A stretch of 64,000 nt of DNA from positions 1 to 64,000 of the forward strand of contig JAHBXG010000017.1 in NCBI GenBank assembly GCA_019636565.1, in the 5' to 3' direction. The translations under genes and the position numbers were made by a program. The notes under the pieces were generated by a model. It worked only from the letters and a program-made list of their open reading frames with translations, searched no databases and had not been told where the DNA came from. The stretch comes from Phycisphaeraceae bacterium. GTDB lineage: Bacteria > Planctomycetota > Phycisphaerae > Phycisphaerales > UBA1924. The number at the start of each line of letters is the position of its first letter. Position 1 is the first letter of the stretch. Positions 25,293 to 35,800 of the stretch are shown here, in pieces.

Positions 25293-27050
25293 TCACGCCC
25301 TCGACGCCGACGCCTCCGCAATGATCGCTTCCGCCCAGCGTTTCGCGTACGCCGCCCCGTCGCAAAGTGCGCTTGCTCGAATCTGTTCACGCAGCCCGGC
25401 ACGAATGGCCGCGAGCGCTGGCGGGTCGTTGGCGAGCGATTCCGCGGTATGCAGGTAACTTTCTCGATCCCGAGCGACCAGACGCGACATTCCGGCGGCA
25501 TACAGCAAACTCGCGCCGACGCGCGATGCGTGGGTTTCTCCCGCACGCGTTACCACGGGCACTCCCATCCACATTGCTTCGCACGTCGTCGTTGTGCCGT
25601 GATAGGGAAAGGTATCGAGAGCGATGTCAATGTCGTGATAGCAATCCAGATGCTCACGCGTCGAGCCCTTTTTCCCAAGTAGCGTGAGCCGGTCGGCCGC
25701 GATGCCGGCTCGGGATGCTCGCTCTTCCAGATCGCGGCGCGTGCCCGGGTCATCCAGCGCCAACGCCTTGATGTGCAGCCTGGAGCCCGCCACCCGCCGG
25801 AGCAATTCGCTCCAGTCGGCGAGCATCGAATCGTGGAGTTTGCTCAGCGCGTTGAACGAGCCAAACGTGACAAATCCGTTGCGCTCCGCTGGCAGGGCGG
25901 ACACATCGGGCGCCGCATCCGGAGGCTGAAAACAGAGAAAACACGGGTCAATCCGGAGCAGCTTCTCTGTCGCGCGTCGGTCGCTGGCCCCGGGCGGATC
26001 GGTGACCGAATCGACGATCCGAAAATTGATCGTGGGCAGGCCGGTGGTGTTGGGGTAGCCGATGGCCGACCCCTGCGACCCTGCAATCCGCGGCATCATG
26101 AACGGCAGCGGAGAATTGGTCATGTGGCCGCCGAGTTCGATCAGCACATCGACCTTTTCCGCGGCGCAGATCTCCGATAGCCGCTGCCAGCTCATCGGCC
26201 GCAGATCGTGCCACGAGTTCGCGAGCGAAGCGAGCCGTGTGCTCGTCGAATCGGGCCTTGAACTCATCGAGATGAGCGCGACACGAACGCGCGTGCGATC
26301 GGCGTGCCGCACGATCGGCTCGACAAACCGCGCCACCGAGTGCTCGTGCAGGTCGGCCGAAATCATCGCGACCGTCAGCGGGACGGGCGGCGCCGTCCGG
26401 ACTTGCCTGGGCGCCGGCGGCTGGCGCTTTGCCATCGCCTGGCCGTACTCGACGTGCACTCGAAAGTGCTCGTCGGGATCCGTGCCGGGGACATTGGTGA
26501 GCACCGATGCGAGCAGGCTGAGCGCAAAGGGATGTCCCGGCGTCCCGGCCAGAATCGCGCGGAGCGACGAAGCAGCCTCGGCGCCATGCCCCATCGCGAG
26601 CAATGCCGACGCCCGGATTCCCAGCAAATCGTCGCTCTTCACCCCGGCTTCCAGCCGCTCGCCCAGCAGTGCTGCGCACTCCGACACGCGCCCCACATGC
26701 AGCAGCGCGGCACCGAGCACCAGCACCGCGCCCGGAGAATTCTTTGCCTTCTCGTAGATTCTTTGAGCCCGAAGGATCGCTTCGTCCGTTTTTCTCGCGG
26801 CGAGAAGAACATCGACAAGCGCGGATTGGGCGCGCAGGTCGTTCGGCAGGAGCGCCGCACGGCGTTCCGCGGCGTACGCGGCCTGCTCGAATCGGCCGGT
26901 CTGCGAAAAGAGCGAAACCAGAAGTGCCGCGAGGTTTGGATCGCCCGGCGAAATGCGCCCGAGTTTGGCCAGTTCGGTTTCGACCTGCTCGAAGCGCCCC
27001 TGATCGAGCAGGCGCGAGAGTTCTTCGAGTTTGAAGGGTGTAACGGCCAT
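25293..27050 (-). CDS. TPR-GT41 (O-GlcNAc transferase-like) protein, copy 3
   Basis: A 585-residue paralog. The N-terminal helices begin at LEELSRLLDQGRFEQVETEL and continue to about residue 210. GT41 landmarks: SADLHEHSVARFVEP (here DLHEHS replaces DxREHP but the key His is kept), GSAIGYPNTTGLPTI, CFLCFQPP, FGSFNALSKLHDSMLADW and DTFPYHGTTTTCEAMWMGVPV. It is the most divergent of the three tandem copies in these motifs (HGTTTT rather than NGTTTT), suggesting a different acceptor or simple drift. It follows the MFS transporter gene after 27 bases on the same strand. Confidence 0.88.
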   Translation of the reverse strand: MAVTPFKLEELSRLLDQGRFEQVETELAKLGRISPGDPNLAALLVSLFSQTGRFEQAAYAAERRAALLPNDLRAQSALVDVLLAARKTDEAILRAQRIYEKAKNSPGAVLVLGAALLHVGRVSECAALLGERLEAGVKSDDLLGIRASALLAMGHGAEAASSLRAILAGTPGHPFALSLLASVLTNVPGTDPDEHFRVHVEYGQAMAKRQPPAPRQVRTAPPVPLTVAMISADLHEHSVARFVEPIVRHADRTRVRVALISMSSRPDSTSTRLASLANSWHDLRPMSWQRLSEICAAEKVDVLIELGGHMTNSPLPFMMPRIAGSQGSAIGYPNTTGLPTINFRIVDSVTDPPGASDRRATEKLLRIDPCFLCFQPPDAAPDVSALPAERNGFVTFGSFNALSKLHDSMLADWSELLRRVAGSRLHIKALALDDPGTRRDLEERASRAGIAADRLTLLGKKGSTREHLDCYHDIDIALDTFPYHGTTTTCEAMWMGVPVVTRAGETHASRVGASLLYAAGMSRLVARDRESYLHTAESLANDPPALAAIRAGLREQIRASALCDGAAYAKRWAEAIIAEASASRA

Positions 27051-27077
27051 GAGTAGTCAACCGCGAACGCCCGAAGG

Positions 27078-28352
27078 CTACGGCGCGCCGGCCCGCTCAT
27101 CCGTCGGAGGCTCCGGAATGAAAAGACAAACGATCAAACCCGGAATGTACAACAGCCCAATCCACCAGAGCGCGTGCGAAACACCCTGCGCGGTCGCCAG
27201 GCTGCTGCCCGCCATCATCGCCAGAAGCGTTCCCGCAGCGGACACCAGCCGTCCGACGTTGTACGTAAAGCCGGCGCCGAGCGTTCGCACCAGCACGGGG
27301 AACAGCGGCGGGATATACAACGGAAATAATGCGAACAGCCCCAATGAGAAGAACGCGATAAGGCAATAGAACACCAGAACATTGTCGAAGCGCGGCGGCA
27401 CGTGAAACGTCACCCAGAATGCGGCCAGCCCAGCGCCCATCAATAGAAAAAACGCCTTTCGGTATCCGACGAACCACGCCAGATACGTCGCGAAGTAGTT
27501 CGCAACGATGTTGACGGTCAGATAAATGATCGAGATCCAAGAGACGACCCTTTGCACTTCCTCCTTGGGTTTGCCGGCCATTTCGGGCAAGCGCTGCACC
27601 AGTTGCGGCCCAAAGAAAAGGAAGGCCCACGCAGTGGTGAGCGCAATGGATGTCAGGAGCGTGAGCAAGATCGTTGTACGGGCGAGCGCACCGGAAAACA
27701 ACGCTGCGACTCGGGGCGGCGCGGCGCGCCTGGACGCCTCCACCCAGTTGGCGGGCTCGGGCACGGCGCTCCTGATCCAGAGTGTGAGCAGCGCGGGAAC
27801 GATTCCGACCAGAAACGGAGTGCGCGGATCAAGGTGCGACATCCACTTGGCGACAAAGGATGCCGCGATACAGCCGACGATGTAGCCGGTTTGCAGTGTC
27901 GCGCTCGCCCAGGCCCTGTGCCGATTGTGCAGCGTTTCGCAAACCAAGGCCGATCCCGCGGCCCACTCGCCCCCGATGCCCAGCGCCGCGATGAACCGAA
28001 AGATGAGCAGGTGCCACCACGTCTTGGCGAAGTAGACTGCCCCGGTGAACAGCGCGTACGTCAGCACCGTGAGCATCAGGGTTCGCGACCGACCGAGCCG
28101 ATCGCCGATGCGCCCGAAGACCGCGCCCCCCACCGCCCACCCGATCAGGAACACCGCCTGGATCAGCGCGGCCTTCCAGCCCACTTCTTTCAGTTGTTCC
28201 GCGTTCAGCGGGCCGCCGTTCTCCTCGGTCAGCAATCTCGTGACCAGAGGCATCGCCAGAATGACGTAGAGATACCCGTCGAGGCCGTCGAAGGCCCACC
28301 CGAGCCACGCGGCCACAAGCGCCTTGGACGATGATGGCGATCGCGCTTCCAC
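27078..28352 (-). CDS. MFS transporter (metabolite:H+ symporter type)
   Basis: A 424-residue 12-helix transporter. The hallmark loop GRIGDRLGRSRTLML lies between helices 2 and 3, and the start LVAAWLGWAFDGLDGYLY (with an Asp in the first helix) resembles MFS symporters for organic acids or sugars. RFIAALGIGGEWAAGSALVCE is the conserved helix 4-5 region of that subgroup. The start is GTG at 28352. It sits between a GNAT gene (60-base gap) and the GT41 triplet (27-base gap), all on the minus strand, so co-transcription is likely. The substrate is unknown. Confidence 0.9.
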   Translation of the reverse strand: MEARSPSSSKALVAAWLGWAFDGLDGYLYVILAMPLVTRLLTEENGGPLNAEQLKEVGWKAALIQAVFLIGWAVGGAVFGRIGDRLGRSRTLMLTVLTYALFTGAVYFAKTWWHLLIFRFIAALGIGGEWAAGSALVCETLHNRHRAWASATLQTGYIVGCIAASFVAKWMSHLDPRTPFLVGIVPALLTLWIRSAVPEPANWVEASRRAAPPRVAALFSGALARTTILLTLLTSIALTTAWAFLFFGPQLVQRLPEMAGKPKEEVQRVVSWISIIYLTVNIVANYFATYLAWFVGYRKAFFLLMGAGLAAFWVTFHVPPRFDNVLVFYCLIAFFSLGLFALFPLYIPPLFPVLVRTLGAGFTYNVGRLVSAAGTLLAMMAGSSLATAQGVSHALWWIGLLYIPGLIVCLFIPEPPTDERAGAP

Positions 28353-28413
28353 TGTCGCAGACTATCCAAAAACCGGCAAAGCGTTCGGAACCCGGCCCCT
28401 GCGCCCCGCGCCT

Positions 28414-29001
28414 TCAACCCTGTCGCACTCGCTTTTCGAGTCCCGATTTCACCGCCGGCCATTCCTCGCGGATGATGCTGAAGATTGCTGTGTCGCGCAT
28501 CCGGCCGCCCCGCACCAGCATCTGCTTGCGAAGTACGCCTTCTTTTTTGGCTCCGAGTTTGAGTATGGCGGCGTGGCTGTGAAGGTTGAGGACATCGCAC
28601 TTGAGTTGCACCCGCTCGCACCCGAGCACCTCGAACGCGTGCGTCAGCATGAGGAGTTTGGATTCGGGGTTCACGCGCGTGCCGCGGTGTGCCTTTGCGA
28701 TCCACGTATAGCCGATCTCGATGCCGTGGTTCGCCAGGCGGATATCGCAGTATGAAGAGCTGCCGATCGCTTCCCCGGACGCACGCAGAACCGTCGCGAA
28801 GGGGACACGATCGGGCGTCGCGATTGCCTCGCGGATGAATCGCTGCATGCCCGCGAGCGTCCATTCGGGATCTTCGTATCGGAAATAGGTGAATGCGTCG
28901 CGGGGTGTGTGCCGGAGGAGCGCATCGGCGTGGAGTTCCGCCAGCGGGACCATCTCGACGTGTTCTCCTCGGAGAGTTGTTGCAAGCTCGGAATCGCTCA
29001 T
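28414..29001 (-). CDS. GNAT-family acetyltransferase (RimJ/RimL-like)
   Basis: A 195-residue acetyltransferase of the RimJ/RimL type. Seen: GEHVEMVPLAELHADALL at the N-terminus, SSYCDIRLANHGIEIGYTWIAKAHRGTRVN (core strand and acetyl-CoA loop region, with RGTRVNPESK), and RVQLKCDVLNLHSHAAILKLGAKKEGVLR, the late strand-helix typical for this subgroup. Relatives acetylate protein N-termini or small amines. ATG at 29001 is the chosen start; an in-frame ATG at 29184 would run through the terminator hairpin and gives poor sequence. First gene of the minus-strand run leading to the GT41 cluster. Confidence 0.88.
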   Translation of the reverse strand: MSDSELATTLRGEHVEMVPLAELHADALLRHTPRDAFTYFRYEDPEWTLAGMQRFIREAIATPDRVPFATVLRASGEAIGSSSYCDIRLANHGIEIGYTWIAKAHRGTRVNPESKLLMLTHAFEVLGCERVQLKCDVLNLHSHAAILKLGAKKEGVLRKQMLVRGGRMRDTAIFSIIREEWPAVKSGLEKRVRQG

Positions 29002-29125
29002 GGGAGAATCAGATCTCTCGGGTTGGGTCGGTTGCGGGCTCTTCGTTGATCGTAGAACGAATCTCCAAATTTGGACCGTCGGATTCTGCACCGGGTCAAC
29101 GCGAGCATTGAGTGCCACCGGATAC

Positions 29126-29157
29126 AAAAGGAAAAGCCGTTGCGATTCTGCAACGGC
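29126..29157 (-). terminator. Intrinsic terminator after the dockerin-type gene
   Basis: A perfect 8-base-pair stem, GCCGTTGC (29136-29143) and GCAACGGC (29150-29157), with a 6-base loop. Read on the minus strand it is followed by TTTTCCTTTTG. It lies 46 bases past the stop codon of the secreted dockerin-type protein and separates it from the GNAT gene. Confidence 0.8.
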
Positions 29158-29203
29158 CTTGCCTTGAGATGGGGTCGCGATCAAATGAACGAACCGGGCG
29201 ACG

Positions 29204-31942
29204 TCAGGGGCAGATCAGATCGTTGTACTGACCCACGAAGATGGAGAAGTCTGCGTCTTCAACCAGCCCGTCGTTGTTGAGATCAAACTTCGGAAGGGCC
29301 GGTGGGATAGTGAGCTGGTTGTACGCGACGATGAAGAGCGAGAAATCGGCATCGTCGACCTGACCGTCGCAATTAAAGTCGGCCGCGCAATTGAAGCGGA
29401 ACGTCAGGGCCTCATCATCGAAACCCGCGGGGTTCGTCGCGCGGACGGTGACGTTGTAGTTTCCCGTGCGAGGAACAGCCCAGGAAATCAGCCCGGTTGA
29501 GGCGTTGATCGTCATCCCGGCGGGATTGCCCGAGACGAAAGACCAGGTCGGGCTCGTGCCTTCGACCAGCGTCATCTGGTAACTGAGAGGCGCCGCGGTG
29601 CAGGGATCGACGATCCCGATGGCCGTGACAAGAGGCTTGAGCCAGAGCCGCATGGTGTAGTTGCCGGCAACGCCATTGTTGTTGACGACACAGAAGCCGT
29701 CCTTGCCGCTGGCGGATGCGGTGTACACGATCGTCTCGTCGACTCCGTTGGTGGCGGAACTGGATTGCCCGTCGTTCACGGCACGCCGACCGTTCAGGCG
29801 GTTTGCGGCGAAGCGGAACAGGTCGTAGTTGGCCGTGCCGGTTGTGATATCGAGCACGGCGGCGTAGGTCTTTCCGTTGACGACGGTGGCCTGGAAGTTG
29901 TCGATCAGGTCCGTCGCGGTGAAACTTCCGGCAGTCGCGGCCGTGTTGGTGGGCGAGATGGTGGAAGCCACAAAGCGCGTCTCGATGCGATAGGGCGGAA
30001 TTGCTCCTGAATTGGCATAAGCGCGGGCCTGGTGGATCGCATCGCCGTAGAACGTTCCGTTGGAAGCGATGAAATCAACCAACGTGTTGCCGAAGGTGGC
30101 GGACTGGTACGGAGTACCAAAGCCGCAGGAATTGGAGGCCGAAATATCCACATCGTCGGCAGCGGCACCGCCATTCTTCACGATGGCTATCGAAGCCCAT
30201 GTGTCGTTCACGATCTGCCACGTGAAATAGCGTTCCTGTGCGGCGAAGCTCTCTTCGGGTCCGCTGGAGATGTGGTGGACGTTGGGCTGCCCGAAGGAGG
30301 CGCCGCCGATCCACGTATCCCAGGTGGTGGAGGTATCGGCGTACTGGAGGTACATCCACGCGCCGCGCTCGTCTCCGGTCGGATCGATACCGATGCCCGA
30401 GTAGTCCCCCCAGCGTTCCGGGTCGCTGCTGGATGGGTTGTAGTACGCCTCGCCCGATTTCAGCAAGGAACTGCCCTGCATCGCGCCATCGGCGGGCTGT
30501 CTACCGGTATGGCGGATTTGGGTGAATCGGTCGGTGCCGCTCACCGCGATGACCATGTAGGCCTCGCTCTGGCTGTCGGCCGCGATGGACGGGAAGAAGT
30601 AGTGAAGCGTGTCGGCCCCGAACGTGCTGGTCCAGACGACGGAATTGGTGCTCGCGAGAATGCGGTAACTGCGGGCCGCGGCCTCAATGGAAGCAGGCGT
30701 ATTCCAATCTTCCGCTGTGCAATGCGCCAGATAAATCGAGCCAGAGGCATACCACGGGTCCTGCGTGCGACAATCGCCGGTATCGATCAGCCCTGTTCCG
30801 CCGCTCTGCGTCGCATTCGGCGGGGACGAATAGGCGGTGACATTGATCTGGGTCGGCCCGGTCAGCGAAGGGCCGCTGGCCAGCGGATTGGTAATTGTGC
30901 GTTTGGTCACCCACGAAGTGCCACTGGAAACTGTGTTCATCAGATACATAGTGGGCGAACTTGTGGCGGTGAACATGCACGCGGGCTTCACGGTGAATGC
31001 CGTGGAATTGTCGGCGTTTTTGAAATCCCAAAAGTCCCACCAGCTTGCGCCGGCACCGTTGTAGACCTGATACTTGCGAAGAACGCGGACCTTTGCGTAC
31101 TGGAACGAATCGCCTGTGGTGTATTGGTTGCCACCGATGTACAAACCGCCGCCGGAGACCGTGCTGCTGGTAGCGTTGCCGCTGTCGTATGCGAGTCCCG
31201 GGAAATCGGTCCAGAGCGCCGTGTCGGTGCTTCCGTCGATGTCGGCGCGGAGGAAATATGTCCACCAGTCACCGAGCGGATCGGCGGTCTTGGAGATGGA
31301 AATCGCCCAGTACACCGAAGCGAGGCGGCGGCCGTTGATCGCCATCACGATCCAGCGGTTTTCGTGCGGGTCGTAGGCGATCTTGGGATCAAAGAGATCG
31401 TCGGCGGCCGGATTGGTCGGCCAGAAATCCGCGAACTGCACAGGCCCAAAGGCGAGCGTTCCGTCTTTTAGATAGAACGCAATCTGTTTGTTTGTAACGA
31501 CACCCACGTGGGTGCAACCGACCGCCAGGTGCGTATCCGAGGGGCGGCTGCTCACCTGACCCGGGCCGGCGAAACTCTCATAGGTGGCCGCCGAGCGATC
31601 TGTGAACACCGCGCCCAGATCGGGCTCGAGGTGATCGTTCGGGAACAGCGACTGAACGTGCTGTCCTATGGACAACTGATAACGCGCGTTCCGCTCCACC
31701 GCGCGCCACGATTCCTTGATACGCGCGATCTCGGCGGGATTGTCGGATAGCCGCGGCTCGGTTTCGATGAACGGAACAACCGGCGCACGGAATCTGGCGC
31801 GGGCGGCCACATCTTCCATCCGAGTGGTGATAGCCGGCGTCGGCGACGAGCCCGGAGCCGAAGACTGGGCGAACGCCGAGTTGAACGCGGTGGAGAAAGA
31901 AGCCACCGCGATCGCGGCCGCGCACGAGAAAATCGCTTTCAT
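29204..31942 (-). CDS. Large secreted protein with Ig-like domain and dockerin-type repeats
   Basis: A 912-residue exported protein. A signal peptide is clear (MKAIFSCAAAIAVASF ... SAFAQS). The body contains DTHLAVGCTHVGVVTNKQIAFY, resembling the P-D-T-x-x-A-V-G motif of secreted propeller-like proteins, then Asp/Trp-rich beta structure. Towards the end is an Ig-like or putative-He_PIG-like module (PAGMTINASTGLISW ... GNYNVTVRATNPAG) and two EF-hand-like repeats (DFNCDGQVDDADFSLF and DLNNDGLVEDADFSIF), a dockerin-type tail. Function unknown; surface or extracellular binding is inferred. ATG 31942 has GAGGG six bases upstream. The same tail ends the partial gene at position 1. Confidence 0.85.
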   Translation of the reverse strand: MKAIFSCAAAIAVASFSTAFNSAFAQSSAPGSSPTPAITTRMEDVAARARFRAPVVPFIETEPRLSDNPAEIARIKESWRAVERNARYQLSIGQHVQSLFPNDHLEPDLGAVFTDRSAATYESFAGPGQVSSRPSDTHLAVGCTHVGVVTNKQIAFYLKDGTLAFGPVQFADFWPTNPAADDLFDPKIAYDPHENRWIVMAINGRRLASVYWAISISKTADPLGDWWTYFLRADIDGSTDTALWTDFPGLAYDSGNATSSTVSGGGLYIGGNQYTTGDSFQYAKVRVLRKYQVYNGAGASWWDFWDFKNADNSTAFTVKPACMFTATSSPTMYLMNTVSSGTSWVTKRTITNPLASGPSLTGPTQINVTAYSSPPNATQSGGTGLIDTGDCRTQDPWYASGSIYLAHCTAEDWNTPASIEAAARSYRILASTNSVVWTSTFGADTLHYFFPSIAADSQSEAYMVIAVSGTDRFTQIRHTGRQPADGAMQGSSLLKSGEAYYNPSSSDPERWGDYSGIGIDPTGDERGAWMYLQYADTSTTWDTWIGGASFGQPNVHHISSGPEESFAAQERYFTWQIVNDTWASIAIVKNGGAAADDVDISASNSCGFGTPYQSATFGNTLVDFIASNGTFYGDAIHQARAYANSGAIPPYRIETRFVASTISPTNTAATAGSFTATDLIDNFQATVVNGKTYAAVLDITTGTANYDLFRFAANRLNGRRAVNDGQSSSATNGVDETIVYTASASGKDGFCVVNNNGVAGNYTMRLWLKPLVTAIGIVDPCTAAPLSYQMTLVEGTSPTWSFVSGNPAGMTINASTGLISWAVPRTGNYNVTVRATNPAGFDDEALTFRFNCAADFNCDGQVDDADFSLFIVAYNQLTIPPALPKFDLNNDGLVEDADFSIFVGQYNDLICP

Positions 31943-32857
31943 GTTGCCCTCGCTTGCCGGCGGGTGTTCGTGGTTGTCCCGCATCGGCCCGTTCTAGTGG
32001 AGCAAAGCCAGAGATGAAAGGCAAGATAAATCTGACATTAGTGCTTCTTCAGAGTGACACCGGCAATAGAACAACCTGCGCTGGAACGGCGCGATCGACC
32101 ACTGCAATCGTTCGCTCTGCTTGCACTTGCGCAGTCCGTCCGCGTGGCATGTGGCTTGCTGCAGCGATCCGACTATTTCGTACGTTTGCTTATTCACCGC
32201 GCTCGCCCGTTTCGCTCGATCTGCAATTCCGACGCCCGCAGATTTGGAACCACAAAGTTCCGCGCCGGCGAGAAATGGGAAATGTCGAAGCGCATTCCCG
32301 ACGCCGACTACGTGCCCAAGTACTGTCGCTACTTCATCGCCGCGATCGAGATCGCGAAGTTGCTTCTGATCCATGCTCGGCGCCATGCGAAGCGGCGCTG
32401 GCGTGCGACAGCGTTTCGCCGAACGCGTAACGCCAACCGGTTGCCCCGCCAACAGCAACGAGGATGGAGACGCAGCAGCCGCGGATTTCGTTCCGGTCGC
32501 AGCGGCATTCAGCGAACGTGATTGCCCGCCAGCCCGCAGCCGCCATCCATCGAGCCGACGGCATCATCCGATGGTTCGGGATCGAAGTCACAACGTCCGG
32601 TTCGCAGCCGTTGCGTAAGAATCACAAACAAAGCAGTCGCGCGCGGCTCTGAAGCGGTGCCTTCCGACCGCTTTGGAAGTCGCCGCGGCGTTCCAAAGTG
32701 GGCGGATTGACGCAACCCCTTGGGGAGTCGAACCCTACAACATTGTCGGACAAGAATGAAGGCCCGCCGGGCAGGCGGGCTTTGTTCGTCTCCGTAATTT
32801 CCGGTCGCCCATAGTTCCACGTCTGCAATCGCCTTCACACGGCAACAGGAGCCCTCC
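31943..32857. other. 915-base gene-poor spacer
   Basis: The largest non-coding stretch in the window, between the divergent dockerin-type and metalloprotease genes. One short plus-strand frame at 32282-32521 starts MSKRIPDADYVPKY with good codon composition for about 30 codons, then degenerates into Arg-rich sequence; it may be the remnant of a gene. A terminator-like hairpin lies at 32762-32780, implying that something is transcribed on the plus strand upstream of it. No tRNA or known RNA fold was recognised. Confidence 0.5.
32762..32786 (+). terminator. Terminator-like hairpin before the metalloprotease gene
   Basis: GCCCGCC (32762-32768), loop GGGCA, GGCGGGC (32774-32780), then TTTGTT. 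A stable 7-base-pair GC stem with a short T-rich tail on the plus strand. It lies 78 bases before the metalloprotease start, so it would end a transcript coming from the gene-poor stretch or act in the leader of the metalloprotease mRNA. Confidence 0.5.
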
Positions 32858-35800
32858 ATGCTTCGTGATTCCGCCTCCTCCGAGATTCGTCTATTTGCGC
32901 TGGCGTTGTGTCTCGCGGCCGGTGCCGCGGTTTCGGTCGGCCCACGTGCGATCGCCCAGCCAAGCACGCCCCCCGCTTCACCCGCAGCCGCTTCCGGTTC
33001 GGATACGCCCAAACCGAAAGACGAGTCGGGACTCAAACCGTTTGACGAAGTTTCAAAGGGCTACGAGAAGGTCGTCAGCACCGCCGACGGCAAGGGCAGC
33101 CTGTACACACTCTGGAAGAAAGAAAAAGACGGCGGGCTTCTCGCCGAATTGCCCCCGGGCTGGAGCAACCAGAAGCACTTTGTTGCGATGACGATCGCGA
33201 CGGGCGAGACCTTTGCGGGATTGCAGTCGGGCCAGTTGTACGTTTATTGGAAGCGGCTCGACAACCGCATGCTGCTCATCGCGCCCGAGACGGGCAACCG
33301 CTCCACCGGCGACGCCGAGAGCAAAGCCGGTGTCAAGCAGATCTTCACCGATCGGGTGCTGCTCGACGTCCCGATCGTCGCGATGGGCCCGGGCGGTCAA
33401 CCGGTCATCGATCTGAAGGACATGCTGGCCGGAAAGGTCAAAGAGATGTTCGCCGCGGGAGGCGGTGTTGGCGGCTTCCTTGGCTCCGGCTTGTCGGGCG
33501 CGAACTCGAGGCTCGCGGGGCTCAAGAGCGCCAAGGCGTTCCCGGAGAACATCGAGATCAGTTACGAGATGCCGACCGCCGGCGGGCGGATGCAGGAGTT
33601 CCACTACTCCATTAGCCGCATTCCGGACAGTACGGGGTACACGCCCCGCGTCGCAGATGAGCGCATCGGATACTTCACGACGGTCTACCGCGACTTGGGC
33701 AAGTTCACCGAAGAAGACAAGTGGGTTCGGTACATCAACCGCTGGAACCTCGAAAAGGCCGATCCGCGTTTGAAGATCAGCCCTCCGAAAGAACCGATCA
33801 TTTTCTACATCGAGCACACCACACCGGTGCGCTATCGCCGTTATGTGCGCGAGGGCGTGCTGCGCTGGAACGCGGCGTTTGAGAAGATCGGCATTGCCGA
33901 CGCGATCCAGGTCTATCAGCAGGATGCCGCGAGCGGCGCGCACATGGATAAGGACCCGGAAGATGTGCGCTACAACTTCGTGCGTTGGGTGAGCAACGAC
34001 ATCGGCACGGCGATCGGACCCAGCCGCGTGCACCCGCTGACCGGGCAGATCCTCGATGCCGACATCATCCTGACCGACGGGTGGATCCGCTATTTCGCGC
34101 AGAACTACAGCGAGATTCTGCCCGAGATCGCGATGCAGGGGATGACGGCGGAAACGATCAACTGGCTGGACAACCACCCGGAGATCGACCCGCGCGTGCG
34201 CCTAGCCGACCCCGGCGAGCGCGAGCACGTGATCGAACGTCTCCGCCAGGAACGCCGCGACCCCGAAGCAGCGGCCCGGCGGGGCGTCATCGGCTTCGGC
34301 GGCATGCCGATGCCAACTTCGGTCGAACTCGCCTCGAACCCGGAGTTGCTCCAGCAAAGGCTGAATCTGTCCGCGGCGCTCTGCTCGGTCGCGCTCGGCA
34401 AGGGCTTCGACATGGCGATGATGCGCATGCACCTCGACATCATCGGCCTCACCGGCGATAGCACGGGCATCACCGGCACCACGAACGCGGGCGGCGCCAG
34501 CGTCAACATGCTCGACGGCATCCCCGAGTGGTTCATCGGGCCGCTGCTCGTCGATCTCGTCGCGCACGAGTGCGGGCACACGCTGGGTCTGCGCCATAAC
34601 TTCAAGGGTTCGAGCATCTACACGCTCGCGCAAGTGAACAGCCCGGATGTGAAGGGCAAGAAAAGCTTCAGCGGATCGGTGATGGATTACGTGCCGATCA
34701 ACATGAACGTGCCCGATGCCAAGCGGCTGGAGGAATACCTCAAAGCCCAAGCCGACACGAACAAATCCGCCAAGGCCGACCAGAAGGACGCCGAAGCCAA
34801 GGAAGAGTCAAAGGGCGATGCCTCCGCGAAAGCGCCACCCGCAAAGGGAGGCAGTTCTGGTTTGGGCGGACCCGAAAAGCCCCAGGATCTGGGTGACTAC
34901 GCCCAGATTGACAACGGACCCTACGACTACTGGGCGATCGAATACGGATACGGCTTCGACGATCCCAAGAAGGTGCTGGCCCGGTGCAACGAGCCGGAAC
35001 TTGCGTACGGAACCGACTGGGACCTCCAGGGCCCCGATCCGCTGGTGCGCCAGTATGACTTCACGGCCAACCCGATCGACTACGCGAACAACCTGATGGA
35101 TCTGGCACGCTACCACCGCTCTCGCCTGCTGGAGAGATACGTGAAGGACGGCGACAGCTGGGCCAAGGCTCGCCGGGGCTACAACCTGACGCTTTCATTC
35201 CAGACCCGCGCGGTCGCGATGATGGCCCGCCAGATCGGCGGTTCGAGCGTCTCTTACAGCAAGAAGGGCGACCCGAACGCCAAAGACCCGATCACGCCAT
35301 TCCCGGCCGAGAAGCAGCGCGAGGCGCTGAAATGGGTGATCGACAACACCTTCAGCGATTCAGCATGGGGACTTTCGCCGGAGATGCTGGCCAAGTTTAC
35401 GAACGCTCGCTGGTACGACCAGGGCGGCTTCAGCGAGGCCATCGAGGACCCGGCGTATCCGATCCACGATCGCATCGCGGGCATCCAGACAACGGCGCTG
35501 GTTCTCATGATGAACCCCACAACGCTTCGCCGCGTGTTCGATAACGAGATGCGCTCGCCAAGCTCGCAAGAGGTGCTCACGCTTCCGGAAATGATGGAAA
35601 CCGTGAGCAAGAGCGTGTGGACGGAGATCGACAAGGCACCGGGACAGCAGTTCACCGCTCGCCAGCCGATGGCGTCGAGCCTGCGCCGGAACCTGCAGAG
35701 GCAGCACCTCGAGTTCCTGATCTTCCTGACCGAGCCCGACGCCTTCTCGGGCGAGGCGAGCAAGCCGATCAGCAATCTCGCCTTGCTTCAATTGCGGACG

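Noticed and set aside
32722..32735. tRNA T-arm-like sequence GGGTTCGACTCCCC on the minus strand
   Set aside because: The T-stem has a mismatch, and no matching acceptor stem, anticodon arm or D-arm was found within 75 bases.
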